Of a DNA stretch of 64,000 nt, positions 9,180-16,793 are shown piece by piece. Positions within the stretch are counted from its first letter, which is position 1, and the number at the start of each line of letters is the position of its first letter. Both the position numbers and the translations under genes were made by a program. Source of the stretch: Pseudoclavibacter chungangensis. Its GTDB lineage: Bacteria > Actinomycetota > Actinomycetes > Actinomycetales > Microbacteriaceae. The notes under the pieces are model-generated. The model was not told the origin of the DNA and ran no database searches. It saw only the letters and a program-made list of their open reading frames with translations. The stretch covers positions 3,906,001-3,970,000 of the forward strand of contig NZ_JACCFV010000001.1 of the NCBI RefSeq assembly GCF_013410545.1, in the 5' to 3' direction.

Positions 9180-9518
9180 TCAGTTCTCGACGGTCACATC
9201 GCCCGCCGCGCCGTCGCGGTCGAAGTTCACGACGAGGATCTGCTCGCTCGCGTCGTCGGGGAGGGCGAAGTCGACGGAGTGCCAGATCTCCTCGTCCTCC
9301 TCGTCGGTGCGGGCCCAGCCCATCTCGAGACCTGCGACGACGGCCTCGGCGGTCGGTGCGGGCGTGCCGAAGTGTTCGACCCAATAGTCGGCGTCGAGCT
9401 CGTCGAGGTGCGAACGCACGAAGCGTGCGACGTCGGCGTCTTCGTCGAGTTCGGCGAGGATGGCGGCGCGGGCCTGTGACTCGTAGGCGGTTGCGGTCGT
9501 GTCGAGCTCGTCGGTCAT
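9180..9518 (-). CDS. Small acidic protein of unknown function
   Basis: 112 aa, rich in Asp and Glu, with no signal peptide or membrane segment. The start is supported by GGAGGG six bases upstream of the ATG. A central stretch (DADYWVEHFG) and a C-terminal strand (ILVVNFDRDG) suggest a compact alpha/beta fold; a resemblance to DUF2004-type proteins is possible but not certain. It reads in the same direction as the Asp23 operon upstream but is separated from it by a 23-bp tandem repeat and a strong palindrome, so it is probably transcribed alone. Confidence 0.65.
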   Translation of the reverse strand: MTDELDTTATAYESQARAAILAELDEDADVARFVRSHLDELDADYWVEHFGTPAPTAEAVVAGLEMGWARTDEEDEEIWHSVDFALPDDASEQILVVNFDRDGAAGDVTVEN

Positions 9519-9617
9519 GGTCGCCCTCCGTTCGGCGGCCGGTTCACGCGGAACGGCACGCTGGCTGCGCCGGACGGCGGGTTCGCCGCGGCGCAGCCCA
9601 TCGTACGAGCACGGCCC

Positions 9618-9722
9618 GCGACGCCCCGCGAGTCCCACCCGCGACGCCCCGCGAGTCCCGCCCGCGACGCCCCGCGAGTCCCGCCCGCGACGCCCCGCGA
9701 GTCCCGCCCGCGACGCCCCGCG
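9618..9722. repeat. 23-bp tandem repeat, about five copies
   Basis: Units beginning GCGACGCCCC start at 9618, 9641, 9664, 9687 and 9710, an exact 23-base period; the last unit degenerates after 13 bases, and a partial copy follows at ~9730. The array lies in the 400-base gap between the 112-aa gene and the Asp23 operon terminus. There are no spacers between units. Confidence 0.9.
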
Positions 9723-9792
9723 CTGGACCCGCGAGTCCCTCCCCGAGCCGCAGCTGCGAGGGCTCCCCGCGACCCTTGTCCGGCGATAGAAA

Positions 9793-9839
9793 GCCGGGTT
9801 GTTGCTACCGGGCCCCGGGCCCGGTAGCAACAACCCGGC
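9793..9839. terminator. Long palindrome, family 1 copy 1 (probable terminator of the Asp23 operon)
   Basis: Two perfectly complementary 23-base arms surround one central base (9816). The right flank reads CCTTTTT, giving a T-tract in the + direction; leftwards the flank is CTTTCTATC. It lies 80 bases beyond the stop of the last leftward Asp23-operon gene. The core of the arms (CCGGGTTGTTGCTACCGGGC) recurs at 53025-53081, so it is a dispersed element as well as a likely hairpin terminator. Confidence 0.75.
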
Positions 9840-9917
9840 CTTTTTCGTGTCGATCTCACTCGTCGTGGCGAAGGACGGGTGTGGTTCGTCCCCCTGGAGT
9901 TGCGGCGCGGCGCCGGT

Positions 9918-10532
9918 TCAGTCGACCCGGCGCTGCTCGCTTGCGAACTTCGTCCGCAAGCTCGAGTGGATCGTGATGATCGCCGGCGCGCCCGGGCCCG
10001 TGAGCTTCTCGAGCCCGTCGAGCAACCGGTCGAGCGTGCCGACGACCTCGTCGGGCGGGGTCGACTGCCGTGGCGTGACCGCGACCTGCAGCACCTCCGT
10101 CCCGCGCACGTCGCGGAGCCCCACGTGGGATGACAGGATCTCGTCGCGCGACCCGAGCGCCTGCCGCAGCGCATCGGACGAGAACGCGTCCGAGACGACG
10201 ACCCGGCCCAGCGGATTGTCGTACCCGACACCGCGTTCGCGCGGCCGCGAACTCCTCGTCACGACCCGGATCGGGAGCGCGAGCAGGAGCACCACGAGCA
10301 CGACGATCACGGCGAACAGCCCGACCTCGAGCCACGTCACGGCCGAGTCGCCGATGCGGGACGCCGACTCGGCAGCGGCGAGCCAATCGCGCGCGGCCGT
10401 CGTGCCCTGCGTCCAGAGACGACCGAACTCGGGAACGTACAGCGCGGCGAGCGTGGCCGCCCCGCCGGCGAGCAGCGCGAGTCCGAAGACCCCCACGAGC
10501 AGGCGGTTGAGCCCACGGTTCGTGTTGTTCAT
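9918..10532 (-). CDS. Two-TM membrane protein of the Asp23 locus, AmaP-like
   Basis: 204 aa. Hydrophobic helices at ~11-33 and ~68-90 flank a short extracytoplasmic loop; the remaining ~110 residues are cytoplasmic and show the alternating strand/helix pattern of Asp23-type domains (VLQVAVTPRQSTPPDEV, then a helix, then AIITIHSSL). In Gram-positive bacteria AmaP is the membrane anchor for Asp23, and position and topology suggest the same here. The start has GGGGGAG upstream. It is the last gene of the leftward operon, 2 bases after the preceding stop. Function is inferred from context. Confidence 0.75.
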   Translation of the reverse strand: MNNTNRGLNRLLVGVFGLALLAGGAATLAALYVPEFGRLWTQGTTAARDWLAAAESASRIGDSAVTWLEVGLFAVIVVLVVLLLALPIRVVTRSSRPRERGVGYDNPLGRVVVSDAFSSDALRQALGSRDEILSSHVGLRDVRGTEVLQVAVTPRQSTPPDEVVGTLDRLLDGLEKLTGPGAPAIITIHSSLRTKFASEQRRVD

Positions 10533-10534
10533 CG

Positions 10535-11104
10535 TCACTCCCCCTTCTCTGCGACGCGCACCGAGGTGCGCGGGCGTGGCGTGACGCCGTAGCGCGACAA
10601 CTCGCCCTCGGCGATCTTCCGCACCACCGCTCGGTCCACGGGCAAACCCGCCTCGGGGCTCACCCGCACGTCGACCGTGCGGTGCCCGACCCCGACGACG
10701 ACCGAGGACGGTTCGAGCGAGAGCTCCTCCGCCAGGTGCCGAGCGAGTGCCGACGCGATGACGCCGTTGTCGGCGATCACGCCGCGCGTCCCGCACGTGA
10801 GCGCGTGACGCGGACGCTTCCCCGGCGTCACCGCCAGGACGACGAACACGAGACCGATCACGACGGCCGCCACGGCGACGCCGGGTACCCACGGTGCGGG
10901 TTCGGTGGGCAGTGCCACGATGCCGTCGAGGACCGGTCCGGGCGACCCGAGGAGCGCCGTGCGACCGAGGATGCGGAGCACGAGCTCGACCGCGACCCAC
11001 ACGAGGGCGGCGACGAGCAGCACGACGACGACGGTCATCGCGACGCTCCGCGGCGAGGTCAGCTCCCGGCGGACGACGCGTCGGACGGAACCTTCGGTGC
11101 TCAT
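10535..11104 (-). CDS. DUF6286-like membrane protein of the Asp23 locus
   Basis: 189 aa with hydrophobic helices at ~21-45 and ~73-93 and a C-terminal cytoplasmic domain. That domain begins GVIADNGVIASALARHL and ends with a VRV strand, the same strand-helix-strand layout as Asp23. The start overlaps the upstream stop (ATGA) and the next gene begins 2 bases after its stop, so all are co-translated. Likely a second membrane-anchored partner of the Asp23 protein. DUF6286 membership is from memory of the family and should be confirmed by HMM search. Confidence 0.75.
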   Translation of the reverse strand: MSTEGSVRRVVRRELTSPRSVAMTVVVVLLVAALVWVAVELVLRILGRTALLGSPGPVLDGIVALPTEPAPWVPGVAVAAVVIGLVFVVLAVTPGKRPRHALTCGTRGVIADNGVIASALARHLAEELSLEPSSVVVGVGHRTVDVRVSPEAGLPVDRAVVRKIAEGELSRYGVTPRPRTSVRVAEKGE

Positions 11105-11493
11105 CTGACCCTCCTCCGTGTGCTGACCTTCGCGCCGTCGATGCGGATCTCGACGCGGCCGATGCCCCGTCCGAGGAGCGTCTCGAGGCGGTCACGGAGC
11201 TCGATCTGGATCGCCGCGGCCCGCTCGGCGACGGGAACGGCTGCCGCGACGGCGGCCTCGTCGTCGAGATCCGGGACCGGGAACGGCGAGCGGATCTGCA
11301 GCGCGAGATCCCCCCGATAGCGCCCGAGTCGGGCCGTCACATCGCCGATGCCGACGCCGATGGCCTCGGCGGACGCCGCTTCGGCGACCCGACGGAGCAC
11401 ACGCTCCTGGACGGTGGTGCGACCGGCGGGCTCGGCCCGGCCGTCCGCCTTCGGGACGGCGTCGGCGGGCGGGACGCCCTGACGCGCGTCCAT
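11101..11493 (-). CDS. Divergent Asp23-like soluble protein
   Basis: 130 aa with no membrane segment. Residues ~30-125 show a helix (VQERVLRRVAEAASAEAIG), then strands (DLALQIRSPFPVP), a long helix ending RDRLETLLGRG and a final IGRVEIRIDGAKV strand, the order of elements in Asp23/Gls24. The match to the main Asp23 protein of this operon is weak but collinear. The ATG overlaps the TAA of the gene before it (TAATG) and its TGA overlaps the ATG of the next. Confidence 0.7.
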   Translation of the reverse strand: MDARQGVPPADAVPKADGRAEPAGRTTVQERVLRRVAEAASAEAIGVGIGDVTARLGRYRGDLALQIRSPFPVPDLDDEAAVAAAVPVAERAAAIQIELRDRLETLLGRGIGRVEIRIDGAKVSTRRRVR

Positions 11494-11681
11494 TACGACG
11501 TACGCCGACCGGTGAACGCGTTCACGATCGCACGCAGGTCGAGCTTGCCGGAGGCGAAGCGTCCGACGAGCCCGCCGATGATCGCGAACACGGCCGCGAG
11601 GAGGAATCCCCAGAACCCGAACTGGAGCGCGGCGAGGGCGAGGAGGACGCCGACGAGCGTCCCGAAGGCGGTCGTGCTCAT
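11493..11681 (-). CDS. Small two-helix membrane protein, DUF2273-like
   Basis: 62 aa, almost entirely two hydrophobic helices (~5-21 and ~24-41) joined by a Gly-rich turn, then a basic tail. Small proteins of this kind (DUF2273) commonly sit beside Asp23 and AmaP in Gram-positive envelope-stress operons. It overlaps both neighbours by 1-4 bases. Role as a membrane component of an Asp23 complex is inferred from gene neighbourhood. Confidence 0.75.
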   Translation of the reverse strand: MSTTAFGTLVGVLLALAALQFGFWGFLLAAVFAIIGGLVGRFASGKLDLRAIVNAFTGRRTS

Positions 11682-12193
11682 GAGACGCGCGACTCGTTGT
11701 GGTCGTTGTCGTCGTCGACGTTGGGCAGGTGCACGTCGTCGACGGCGATGTTGACCTCGACGACCTCGAGGCCGACGAGCTGCGTGATCGCGCGGGTGAC
11801 GGCGGCACGGACCTCGGCCGCGACGGCCTGGATGGGCGCCGGGTACTCCACCACGAGGGTGATGTCGACCGCCGCCTGCGTCTCGCCGACCTCGACCTTG
11901 ACGCCCTGCGTGAGGTCGGTCGCGTTGATCGCGTCGCGGATCGCGCCGAGGGTCCGTGCGCCGCCGCCGCCGAGGGCGTAGACGCCGTTGACCTCGCGCG
12001 CGGCGATGCCGGCGACCTTCGCGACGACCCCCTCGGCGATCGTCGTGCTGCCGGTCCCGTCGGCACGGCTCGCGTCGGTCACGGTGACCCGCGATCCGCG
12101 GTCGACCCGGTCGACGCGCGAGGCGGGTGCCGCCGGGGTGTGGGTGCCGGCTTCGACGCCGGCGTTGCTCGTGGTGAGATCCTGCTCGGTCAT
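11678..12193 (-). CDS. Asp23/Gls24-family envelope stress protein
   Basis: 171 aa. After a ~45-residue polar N-terminal tail comes the Asp23 domain: STTIAEGVVAKVAGIAAREV, NGVYALGGG, VDITLVVEYPAPIQAV, then a helix and VVEVNIAVDDVHLP, followed by a His/Asp/Asn-rich end. Family proteins are abundant, soluble, envelope-associated and induced by cell-wall or alkaline stress. It is the first gene of the leftward five-gene operon and has a good GAGGGAG ribosome site. It is divergently transcribed from an ECF-type sigma factor 144 bases away. Confidence 0.93.
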   Translation of the reverse strand: MTEQDLTTSNAGVEAGTHTPAAPASRVDRVDRGSRVTVTDASRADGTGSTTIAEGVVAKVAGIAAREVNGVYALGGGGARTLGAIRDAINATDLTQGVKVEVGETQAAVDITLVVEYPAPIQAVAAEVRAAVTRAITQLVGLEVVEVNIAVDDVHLPNVDDDNDHNESRVS

Positions 12194-12337
12194 GATGACT
12201 CCCTCAGGTCGTGACGTGGATTCCGACGCGGGACTCAGTGCGGTCCCGCACGGGAGCGTTATGGTCGCTCACACATAAGACGCCCGGAGGGGCGCATTCG
12301 TCACGAAGAAGTTTCGGGAGATGTTTCGGGAGGCATC
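12194..12337. promoter_or_regulatory. Divergent promoter region of the Asp23 operon and the sigma-factor operon
   Basis: This 144-base gap must hold the promoters of both operons. A 9-base direct repeat, GTTTCGGGA, lies at 12311-12319 and 12323-12331, immediately before the sigma gene; the second copy runs into its GGGAGG ribosome site. No unambiguous -35/-10 pair could be picked by eye. Autoregulation by the sigma factor is plausible but not shown. Confidence 0.5.
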
Positions 12338-12910
12338 GTGACGTCGACGGACGAGCTCGGAGCGGGCACCGAGGTGCCCGTGAGCGACGCGATCCTCGTC
12401 GCTCGTTCTCTCGATCAGGATCCGGATGCGTTCGGGGAACTCGTGCGACGCCACGCCCCGCTCATGCGCGCGTACGTCGCCCGCATCGTCGGCTCGAGGG
12501 CCGACGCGGACGACGTCGTGCAGAACGCGTTCATCGTCGCGTGGCGAAAACTCGACACCCTCCGCGACCCGTCGGCCGTGCGCGCGTGGTTCATGCGGAT
12601 CGCGAGCCACGAGGCGACGACGTTCGTGCGGCGGCGGCCCGTGCCCGTCCCGCTCGACACCGTCGAACCCGTCGCGCCCGCAGCCGCCTCGCCCGACGAC
12701 TCGGCGATCCGTTCCGCGCAGCTCGAAGCCCTCGCACGGGCCCTCGACTCGTTGCCCGAGACGCAGCGGCGGTGCTGGCTGCTGCGGGAGGGTGCGGGGC
12801 TCAGCTACGACGAGATCGGGCAGGAGCTCGGGCTCCCCGCGAGCACCGTGCGCGGGAGTCTCGCGCGGGCACGAACCAGCATCACCGTCCGGATGGAGGA
12901 ATGGCGATGA
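12338..12910 (+). CDS. ECF-type RNA polymerase sigma-70 factor
   Basis: 190 aa. Region 2 spans ~25-95 (DAFGELVRRHAPLMRAYVARIVG, ADDVVQNAFIVAWRKLD) and region 4 ~125-180 (LPETQRRCWLLREGAGLSYDEIGQELG, then TVRGSLARAR), with no region 1.1 or region 3, as in group 4 sigma factors. It starts with GTG after GGGAGG. The gene overlaps the next one by four bases. It heads a three-gene operon divergent from the Asp23 operon, which is the obvious candidate target. Confidence 0.92.
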   Translation: MTSTDELGAGTEVPVSDAILVARSLDQDPDAFGELVRRHAPLMRAYVARIVGSRADADDVVQNAFIVAWRKLDTLRDPSAVRAWFMRIASHEATTFVRRRPVPVPLDTVEPVAPAAASPDDSAIRSAQLEALARALDSLPETQRRCWLLREGAGLSYDEIGQELGLPASTVRGSLARARTSITVRMEEWR

Positions 12911-13515
12911 CCACCGAACAGCCGCAACTCGAGTGCGGCGCGACCCTCGAGGAGCTCAGCGAGTACCTCGAATCGGGTCGGACGCCGAGGGACGAACGCA
13001 TCGAGTCGTGTCCCGAGTGCCTCAACGCGCTCGACTCGCTCGAGAACGTCTTGAGGCTCTCACAGGAGCTCTTGGAGTCGGATGCGGAGCAACTGCCCGA
13101 GCCGTCGCGCGCGTGGTTCGACGACATCCGCGACACGATCGTGCGGGAGTTGCGCCCGGGCCGGGAGCTGCCGCTGCATCACCCGGATCCGCGCGTCGAG
13201 CTGTCGATCTCGGAGGGTGCGGTGCACGCGATGCTGCGTGCGACGGGCGATGCGGTCGACGGGGTGTTCGTGGCACGCAGCGACCTCGTCGGCGACGTCG
13301 AGACGCCCGGCGCGCCGATCCGCGTCGAATTGACGGCGAGTGTCGTGTGGCCGAGCGACGTGCGGGCGATCACCGAGCGTCTGCGCGCGGCGGTCTTCGC
13401 CGCGCTCGAGCAGCACACCGAGCTGCGGGTCGAGGCCGTCGACATCGTGATCGCCGACGTGCACGGCCCGGTGTCACGGCCCGGCGGGTCGATCGTGGAG
13501 GAGGGGGAGCGATGA
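12907..13515 (+). CDS. Anti-sigma-like zinc-finger protein fused to an Asp23-like domain
   Basis: 202 aa. The N-terminal ~40 residues hold C10 and a C35-P-E-C38 pair after a helix, resembling a zinc-binding anti-sigma module, although the canonical His is not obvious. A helical stretch follows (~40-85). Residues ~98-187 match the Asp23 domain encoded 0.7 kb away: VELSISEGAVHAML, DGVFVA, IRVELTASVVWPSDV, then VEAVDIVIADVHGP. There is no transmembrane segment. ATG 12907 is chosen over 12901 because GGAGGA ends too close to the latter. Its overlap with the sigma gene strongly suggests it is the cognate anti-sigma factor. Confidence 0.78.
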   Translation: MTTEQPQLECGATLEELSEYLESGRTPRDERIESCPECLNALDSLENVLRLSQELLESDAEQLPEPSRAWFDDIRDTIVRELRPGRELPLHHPDPRVELSISEGAVHAMLRATGDAVDGVFVARSDLVGDVETPGAPIRVELTASVVWPSDVRAITERLRAAVFAALEQHTELRVEAVDIVIADVHGPVSRPGGSIVEEGER

Positions 13516-13820
13516 CGATTCCGGGAACGCCGCAGGTGCGGCTGGACGAACTGCTCGTGACCGTGCCGGGCGTGGTCGCGGTGTATCCGCAGGCGGGCGT
13601 GCGCGCCGTGGTCGCCTCCGTCACATGGCTCGCCGCGACCGTCACGGGACGCGACGTGCGCGAGGAGGACGCGGTCACGCGATCACCCGAGGCCGTGAGC
13701 GCGACGATCGCGACGAGCCGGGGCGCGCGCAGCCCCGACGTCGCTCGCGCGGCCGCCGACGCGCTGCTCGCCGCGGCACCGTCGGAGCGCGTGAAGCTCA
13801 GGGTCGCTCGCATCACGTGA
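13512..13820 (+). CDS. Small protein of the sigma/Asp23 operon, possibly Asp23-related
   Basis: 102 aa, soluble, third gene of the operon (ATGA overlap). It contains LVTVPGVVAVYPQ near the N-terminus and ends with a helix plus VKLRVARIT strand. The layout, including an ATIATSRG strand in the middle, loosely follows Asp23 (GVYAL strand, ITLVVEY strand, helix, VNIAV strand). That relation is a weak visual match only. Probably a further partner of the Asp23 network; biochemical role unknown. Confidence 0.65.
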   Translation: MTIPGTPQVRLDELLVTVPGVVAVYPQAGVRAVVASVTWLAATVTGRDVREEDAVTRSPEAVSATIATSRGARSPDVARAAADALLAAAPSERVKLRVARIT

Positions 13821-13869
13821 CGCGGCGGCCGCGAGCCGCCGCGAGTTCGCGCAGGCCGATCTCACGCAG

Positions 13870-13936
13870 GCCGCGTTCCGGGTGGTTCTCGGGGTTCCGG
13901 GGCACCCGGAACCCCGAGAACCACCCGGAACGCGGC
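13870..13936. repeat. Long palindrome, family 2 copy A
   Basis: 32-base complementary arms with a 3-base loop (GCA at 13902-13904). The arm core, TTCCGGGTGGTTCTCGGGG, is shared with copies at 24599 and 26809. It lies 50 bases after the last gene of the sigma operon. No T-tract follows it, but the very stable stem could stop transcription; it could also be a dispersed repetitive element. Confidence 0.85.
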
Positions 13937-13971
13937 GAGCGGGGGCTGTGACGTCCTCGCGGGGCGGGCGG

Positions 13972-13977
13972 TAGCCT
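13972..13977 (+). promoter_or_regulatory. Probable -10 box of the LacI-regulator transcript
   Basis: TAGCCT is followed after six bases by GTG at 13984. This box-to-GTG spacing matches other apparent leaderless starts in the window (30591/30604, 53090/53102, 40223/40236). If transcription starts at 13984, the LacI gene has a 55-base leader containing AAGGGG before its ATG, and a 32-codon open frame (13984-14082) overlaps its start in another frame. Confidence 0.5.
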
Positions 13978-14038
13978 GAGCCCGTGACGACGACGTCGTC
14001 CCCGACCGAGGCGTCGGTACGAGCGCGGAAGGGGCACC

Positions 14039-15094
14039 ATGCGCACGACCGATGCCGGGGGTCGCGAGGCCGGACGTCGTGAGGGCGGGCGCCCCAGCAT
14101 CTACGACGTCGCGGAGGTCGCAGGCGTTTCGCACCAGACCGTCTCCCGCGTGCTCAACGGGCACTCGAACATCCGCGAGTCGACGCGTGAGCGCGTGCAG
14201 CGCGCGATCGAGGAGGTCGGCTACACGCGCAACTCGATCGCACGCGCCCTCGCGACGAGTCGGACGAAGCGCATCGGGGTGCTCGTCGACAGCGCCGTCG
14301 AGTTCGGCCCCGGCAGCACCGTCCGCGGCGTCGAGGCCGCTGCGCGGGCCGCGGGCTACACCGTGACGACCGCCTCCGTCGGCGAGGACGCGCGCAGCGG
14401 GGTGGGTGACGGGGTCGAGTACCTCATGACCCAGGGGGTCGAGGCGATGTGCGTCATCGCGCCGCGCTCGTCGTCGCTCGCCGCGCTCCGAGAGAGCTCA
14501 CCGCGCGTGCCGACGCTCGTCGTCGCGGCGGATGCGGGGGACGGCATCCTCTCCGTCTCGGTCGACCAGCGCAAGGGCGCGAGCGAGGCCGTGCAACACC
14601 TCGTCGACCAGGGGCACACACGCATCCGCCACCTCGCGGGCCCGCTCGATTGGCTCGATGCTCGCGAACGCGAACGTGCGTGGCGTTCGACGCTCGAGCG
14701 CGCGGGCCTCGAGATCGTCGAACCGGGTGTGGGTGACTGGTCGAGCGACGCAGGCTACCGCTACGCACTCGAGTCGCCCGACCTCGGGACGGGGACGGCC
14801 GTGTTCGTCGCGAACGACCAGATGGCGCTCGGGGTCATCCACGGCCTGCACGACCGTGGCCTGCGGGTGCCCGAGGACGTGAGCGTCGTCGGTTTCGACG
14901 ATCTGCCCGACGCCCGCCACTTCCTGCCACCGCTGACGACCGTCCGGCAGGACTTCCACGCACTCGGCGCGACGATCCTCCGCCTGCTCGTGCGCGCCCT
15001 CGAACGCGACGGATCCGTCGACGGGGCGACGACGCCCGCGGAGCTCGTGGTCCGGGAGTCGACGGCGCCGCCGCGGGGGAGTACCCCGGACTGA
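14039..15094 (+). CDS. LacI-family transcriptional regulator of the arabinose operon
   Basis: 351 aa. The helix-turn-helix is at ~22-45 (SIYDVAEVAGVSHQTVSRVLNG), followed by the hinge helix and a periplasmic-binding-protein-like effector domain ending in the typical VVGFDDLPDARHFLPPLTTVRQD segment. An AAGGGG ribosome site precedes the ATG. It lies immediately upstream of, and in the same direction as, a sugar ABC importer and araDBA, and a 14-bp palindrome typical of LacI operators lies before the importer genes. It most likely represses them until L-arabinose or a derivative binds; the ligand is inferred. Confidence 0.9.
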   Translation: MRTTDAGGREAGRREGGRPSIYDVAEVAGVSHQTVSRVLNGHSNIRESTRERVQRAIEEVGYTRNSIARALATSRTKRIGVLVDSAVEFGPGSTVRGVEAAARAAGYTVTTASVGEDARSGVGDGVEYLMTQGVEAMCVIAPRSSSLAALRESSPRVPTLVVAADAGDGILSVSVDQRKGASEAVQHLVDQGHTRIRHLAGPLDWLDARERERAWRSTLERAGLEIVEPGVGDWSSDAGYRYALESPDLGTGTAVFVANDQMALGVIHGLHDRGLRVPEDVSVVGFDDLPDARHFLPPLTTVRQDFHALGATILRLLVRALERDGSVDGATTPAELVVRESTAPPRGSTPD

Positions 15095-15704
15095 GGGCGG
15101 GGCCGGCCGCGACGCCGGCCTCGGTGGCGGCCCGTCGTGATCGGTCGGGTGGGTGTGTCCCGGGGCGGGGTGGGAGAGGACACGACACTCGTCGTGTTGG
15201 TGGATCCGCGGGATGCGTCGGGTGGGGCGTCCTCAGCCGAGGGCAGGGCGGCCGCGACGCGCGTCGACGCGTCGGGCCTGCGTGTCCTGTCGCGCACGTG
15301 CACCCCCGACCGAGGCGGGGCACGCCGCAACGCTCGTCGCGACGGCGGGACCCACCGCACGGTGACACCTCCCGCCGACGTCGGAGCCCTCGCCGGCCCC
15401 CGGATGCCCGCCGCGCGGTGTCCGGAGCGCGCGACGCCGGTGCCCGCCTTCCTCGGGGCGCGTCTGAGCCGTCGGCTCCCGACGGCTGTGCGGGCCGGTC
15501 GGTCGCCCGCTGGTCGCTCGCGGGACCGAGGCGACCGGCGTGACGGCTGCGAGCCGGGGCAAGATTCGAAACGGCTCTTGTTACCGGTAACATCATCGTG
15601 GGCAACACGTTCGGTCCTGCGCCGACACCGCGCACACCCTGACCGGTGCCGCGCGGCACGGCCCGTTCGGGCGACACGACCCGAGATCTCAAGGAGGAGA
15701 TGGC
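15095..15704 (+). promoter_or_regulatory. Intergenic region with a LacI-type operator before the sugar transporter
   Basis: 610 bases with no convincing gene. The palindrome TGTTACCGGTAACA (15579-15592) has the central CG and dyad symmetry of LacI-family operators and lies 113 bases upstream of the binding-protein gene. A strong AAGGAGG ribosome site at 15691-15697 precedes that gene. The rest is GC-rich and shows no clear structure by eye. Confidence 0.75.
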
Positions 15705-16694
15705 ATGGCACACAGGAATCGGATCCGATCGCTCATCGGTCTCGCCGCGGCAGGCGCGATGGCGCTCACACTCGGCGCGTGCGCGAGCGGTGGCGACGGC
15801 GGTGGCGGCGACACGATCACCGTCGGATTCGTCGCCGTCGGTCCCGAGGGCAACTGGCGCGCGGCGAACGAGGCGAACATCCAAGAGACGTTCTCGGCCG
15901 ACGCCGGCTTCGACCTCAAGTACGCACCCGCGGCGAACCTCGACCAGAAGTCGCAGATCGATGCCTTCACGTCGTTCGTCGACGAGGGCGTCGACGTGAT
16001 CCTGCTCTCGGCAACCGAAGCCACCGGCTGGGAGGATTCGCTCAAGCGCGCGCAGGAGGCGGAGATCCCCCTGGTCCTCATCGACCGCGGTATCGAGCCG
16101 GACGACCCGAGCCTCTATGTCACACGAATCGCGCCCGACAACGTCACGGTCGCCGAGTCCGTCGCGACCTGGGCGGTCGACGAGTTCCCGGACGGCGCGA
16201 AGTACTTCGTGCTCGAGGGTCCCTCGGGCGTCGGCGTCGTGAACGAGCGCAACCAGGGCTGGGACAACGTCGCCGGTGCGGCGACGAAGCTGGAGAAGGT
16301 CGGCTCCCAGACCGCGGACTGGTCGACCGAGGAGGCGAAGAGCGTCTTCGAGACGGTCCTCAAGGACAACGGCAACGACATCCAACTCGTCATCGCCCAG
16401 AACGACGAGATGGGCCTCGGGGCCGTGCAGGCCGTCGAGGAGGCAGGACTCGTGCCCGGTGTGGACGTGAAGATCGCGACGATCGACGGGACGACCCCGG
16501 CACTCGAGGCACTCGCCGCGGGCAAGCTGAGCTTCGTCGCCGAGTACAACCCGCTGTTCGGCCCGACCGCGCTCGAAGCCGTCCAGCAGGTGCTCGCGGG
16601 CGAGACCGTCGAGCCCGACATCACGGTCCCGAGCGTGGTGTTCGCCACCCCCGAGGACGCACAGAAGGCACTCGACGAGGGCCGCGAGTACTGA
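15705..16694 (+). CDS. Sugar ABC transporter substrate-binding lipoprotein (YtfQ-like)
   Basis: 329 aa. A signal peptide ends in the lipobox LGAC, so the protein should be lipid-anchored outside the membrane. The mature part is a Peripla_BP_4 (ribose/galactofuranose-type) binding protein: GFVAVGPEGNWRAANE, then ILLSATEATGWEDSLKRAQ and LVLIDRGIE, closely following YtfQ. With ATPase, two permeases and araDBA following, the likely ligand is L-arabinose or an arabinofuranosyl sugar. The start is fixed by AAGGAGG at 7-8 bases. Confidence 0.9.
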   Translation: MAHRNRIRSLIGLAAAGAMALTLGACASGGDGGGGDTITVGFVAVGPEGNWRAANEANIQETFSADAGFDLKYAPAANLDQKSQIDAFTSFVDEGVDVILLSATEATGWEDSLKRAQEAEIPLVLIDRGIEPDDPSLYVTRIAPDNVTVAESVATWAVDEFPDGAKYFVLEGPSGVGVVNERNQGWDNVAGAATKLEKVGSQTADWSTEEAKSVFETVLKDNGNDIQLVIAQNDEMGLGAVQAVEEAGLVPGVDVKIATIDGTTPALEALAAGKLSFVAEYNPLFGPTALEAVQQVLAGETVEPDITVPSVVFATPEDAQKALDEGREY

Positions 16695-16793
16695 TCCGAC
16701 ACCGACGGCCGGGCGTCGCCGCCCACCGGGTTCCTTCGGCGAGCCCGCACGACCGCGACGCCCGGCCCGTCGGCCCCACACAACGGAGTGATC

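Noticed and set aside
9618..9722. CRISPR array
   Set aside because: The 23-bp repeats are directly adjacent with no unique spacers, and no cas gene is present in the window.
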